From DATBIS01 sp036556805 (lineage in GTDB: Bacteria; Actinomycetota; UBA4738; HRBIN12): DNA of 6,585 bases. Location of the stretch: positions 1-6,585 of the forward strand of contig DATBIS010000048.1 of the NCBI GenBank assembly GCA_036556805.1. The letters run 5' to 3'. Under the pieces are notes generated by a model. That model was not told the origin of the DNA and did not search any database. It was given only the letters and a program-made list of their open reading frames with translations. How positions within the stretch are numbered: position 1 is the stretch's first letter; every line of letters starts with the position of its first letter. This document shows positions 6,099 to 6,585 of this stretch, one piece after another. A program made the position numbers and the translations under genes.

Positions 6099-6585
6099 AT
6101 GACGATCGATTGGGACGCGAACCGGCGACCGGTCGCCTCGCTCCTGGACGCGGTCGGCCGGACGCCGCTCGTGCGGCTCGCCCGCGTGGCGCCGGATGGT
6201 CTCGAGCTGTTCGCGAAGGTCGAGTGGTACGGCCCCACCGGCTCGGTGAAGGATCGGATCTACCGGCACATGCTCGACCGCGCGGAGGAACGGGGGGACC
6301 TGCGAAACGGGATGACCATCGTCGAGTGCACGACCGGCAACGCCGGGATCGCGTGCGCGGCCGTCGCCGCGATCAAGGGCTACGCGTGCACGATCGTGAT
6401 GCCGGAGGGCATGAGCGAGGAGCGCAAGCGGATGATCCGGGCGTACGGCGCCGAGCTCGTGCTCACGCCGGGCGCGGGCACCGACATCGACCTCGCGCTC
6501 GCGAAGATGCGAGAGATCGTCGCCGAGGAACCGGACCGGTACTACTTCCCGGGCGAGTTCGAGAACCCCGACAACGTGGCGGCCC
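6099..6585 (+). CDS. Cysteine synthase-family PLP enzyme, N-terminal part (cut by right window edge)
   Basis: An open frame from the ATG at 6099 to the window end gives 162 residues of a fold-type II PLP-dependent enzyme of the cysteine synthase / cystathionine beta-synthase family. Visible landmarks: VGRTPLVRL (19-27); GPTGSVKDR (45-53), with Lys51 as the expected Schiff-base lysine; TTGNAG (78-83), the substrate-carboxylate loop, usually TSGNTG in CysK; MPEGMSEERKRMIRAYGAELVLTPG (residues from about 115), and FPGEFENPDN near the end. These enzymes replace or remove a beta substituent on serine, O-acetylserine or related amino acids. The loop variation and the sequence around GTDIDLALAKM mean the exact substrate is open: cysteine synthase, cystathionine synthase or a serine/threonine-ammonia-lyase-like enzyme are all possible. 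It lies 11 bases after the regulator gene, probably in the same transcript. The PLP-phosphate glycine loop lies beyond the window. Confidence 0.88.
   Translation, partial: MTIDWDANRRPVASLLDAVGRTPLVRLARVAPDGLELFAKVEWYGPTGSVKDRIYRHMLDRAEERGDLRNGMTIVECTTGNAGIACAAVAAIKGYACTIVMPEGMSEERKRMIRAYGAELVLTPGAGTDIDLALAKMREIVAEEPDRYYFPGEFENPDNVAA

Overview
The window is GC-rich, gene-dense DNA with frequent GTG starts, overlapping cistrons and TANNNT-type -10 elements. This fits a high-GC bacterium, most likely an actinomycete or a relative. The assignment rests on protein style and base composition only and is tentative.

Most of the window is one minus-strand operon for heterotetrameric sarcosine oxidase. 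In transcription order it reads soxB (5230 to 4034), a small MmcQ/YjbR-family gene (4034 to 3693), soxD (3693 to 3418), soxA (3421 to 809) and soxG (819 to 292). Every junction overlaps (1, 1, 4 and 11 bases), so the five genes are probably translationally coupled. The usual order is soxBDAG; the MmcQ/YjbR gene between soxB and soxD is an extra member. The four Sox subunits together oxidise sarcosine to glycine, pass the methyl carbon to tetrahydrofolate as 5,10-methylene-THF, and release H2O2. Cofactor and metal residues can be seen in SoxB (FAD loop and the His for covalent FMN) and in SoxD (Cys6, Cys9, His59, Cys63). SoxA is complete, with a variant NAD loop.

Downstream on the same strand, 42 bases after soxG, a gene for a secreted delta-60 repeat protein begins. 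It runs off the left edge.

A 68-base intergenic region separates soxB from a divergent IclR-family regulator (5299 to 6087, plus strand). It holds a good promoter for the regulator, a possible overlapping -10 for soxB, and three CGCAGG hexamers. The regulator is followed after 11 bases by a cysteine-synthase-like PLP enzyme that is cut by the right edge. The layout suggests that the regulator controls the divergent sox operon and that the PLP enzyme acts in the connected glycine/serine/cysteine metabolism; both are inferences.

No tRNA, rRNA, CRISPR array, insertion sequence or phage gene was seen. The long plus-strand reading frames opposite the sox genes are shadows. Nothing here is clearly a wholly new system. 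The points most worth a second look are the MmcQ/YjbR insertion, the variant PLP-enzyme motif, the SoxA loop and the compact divergent control region.
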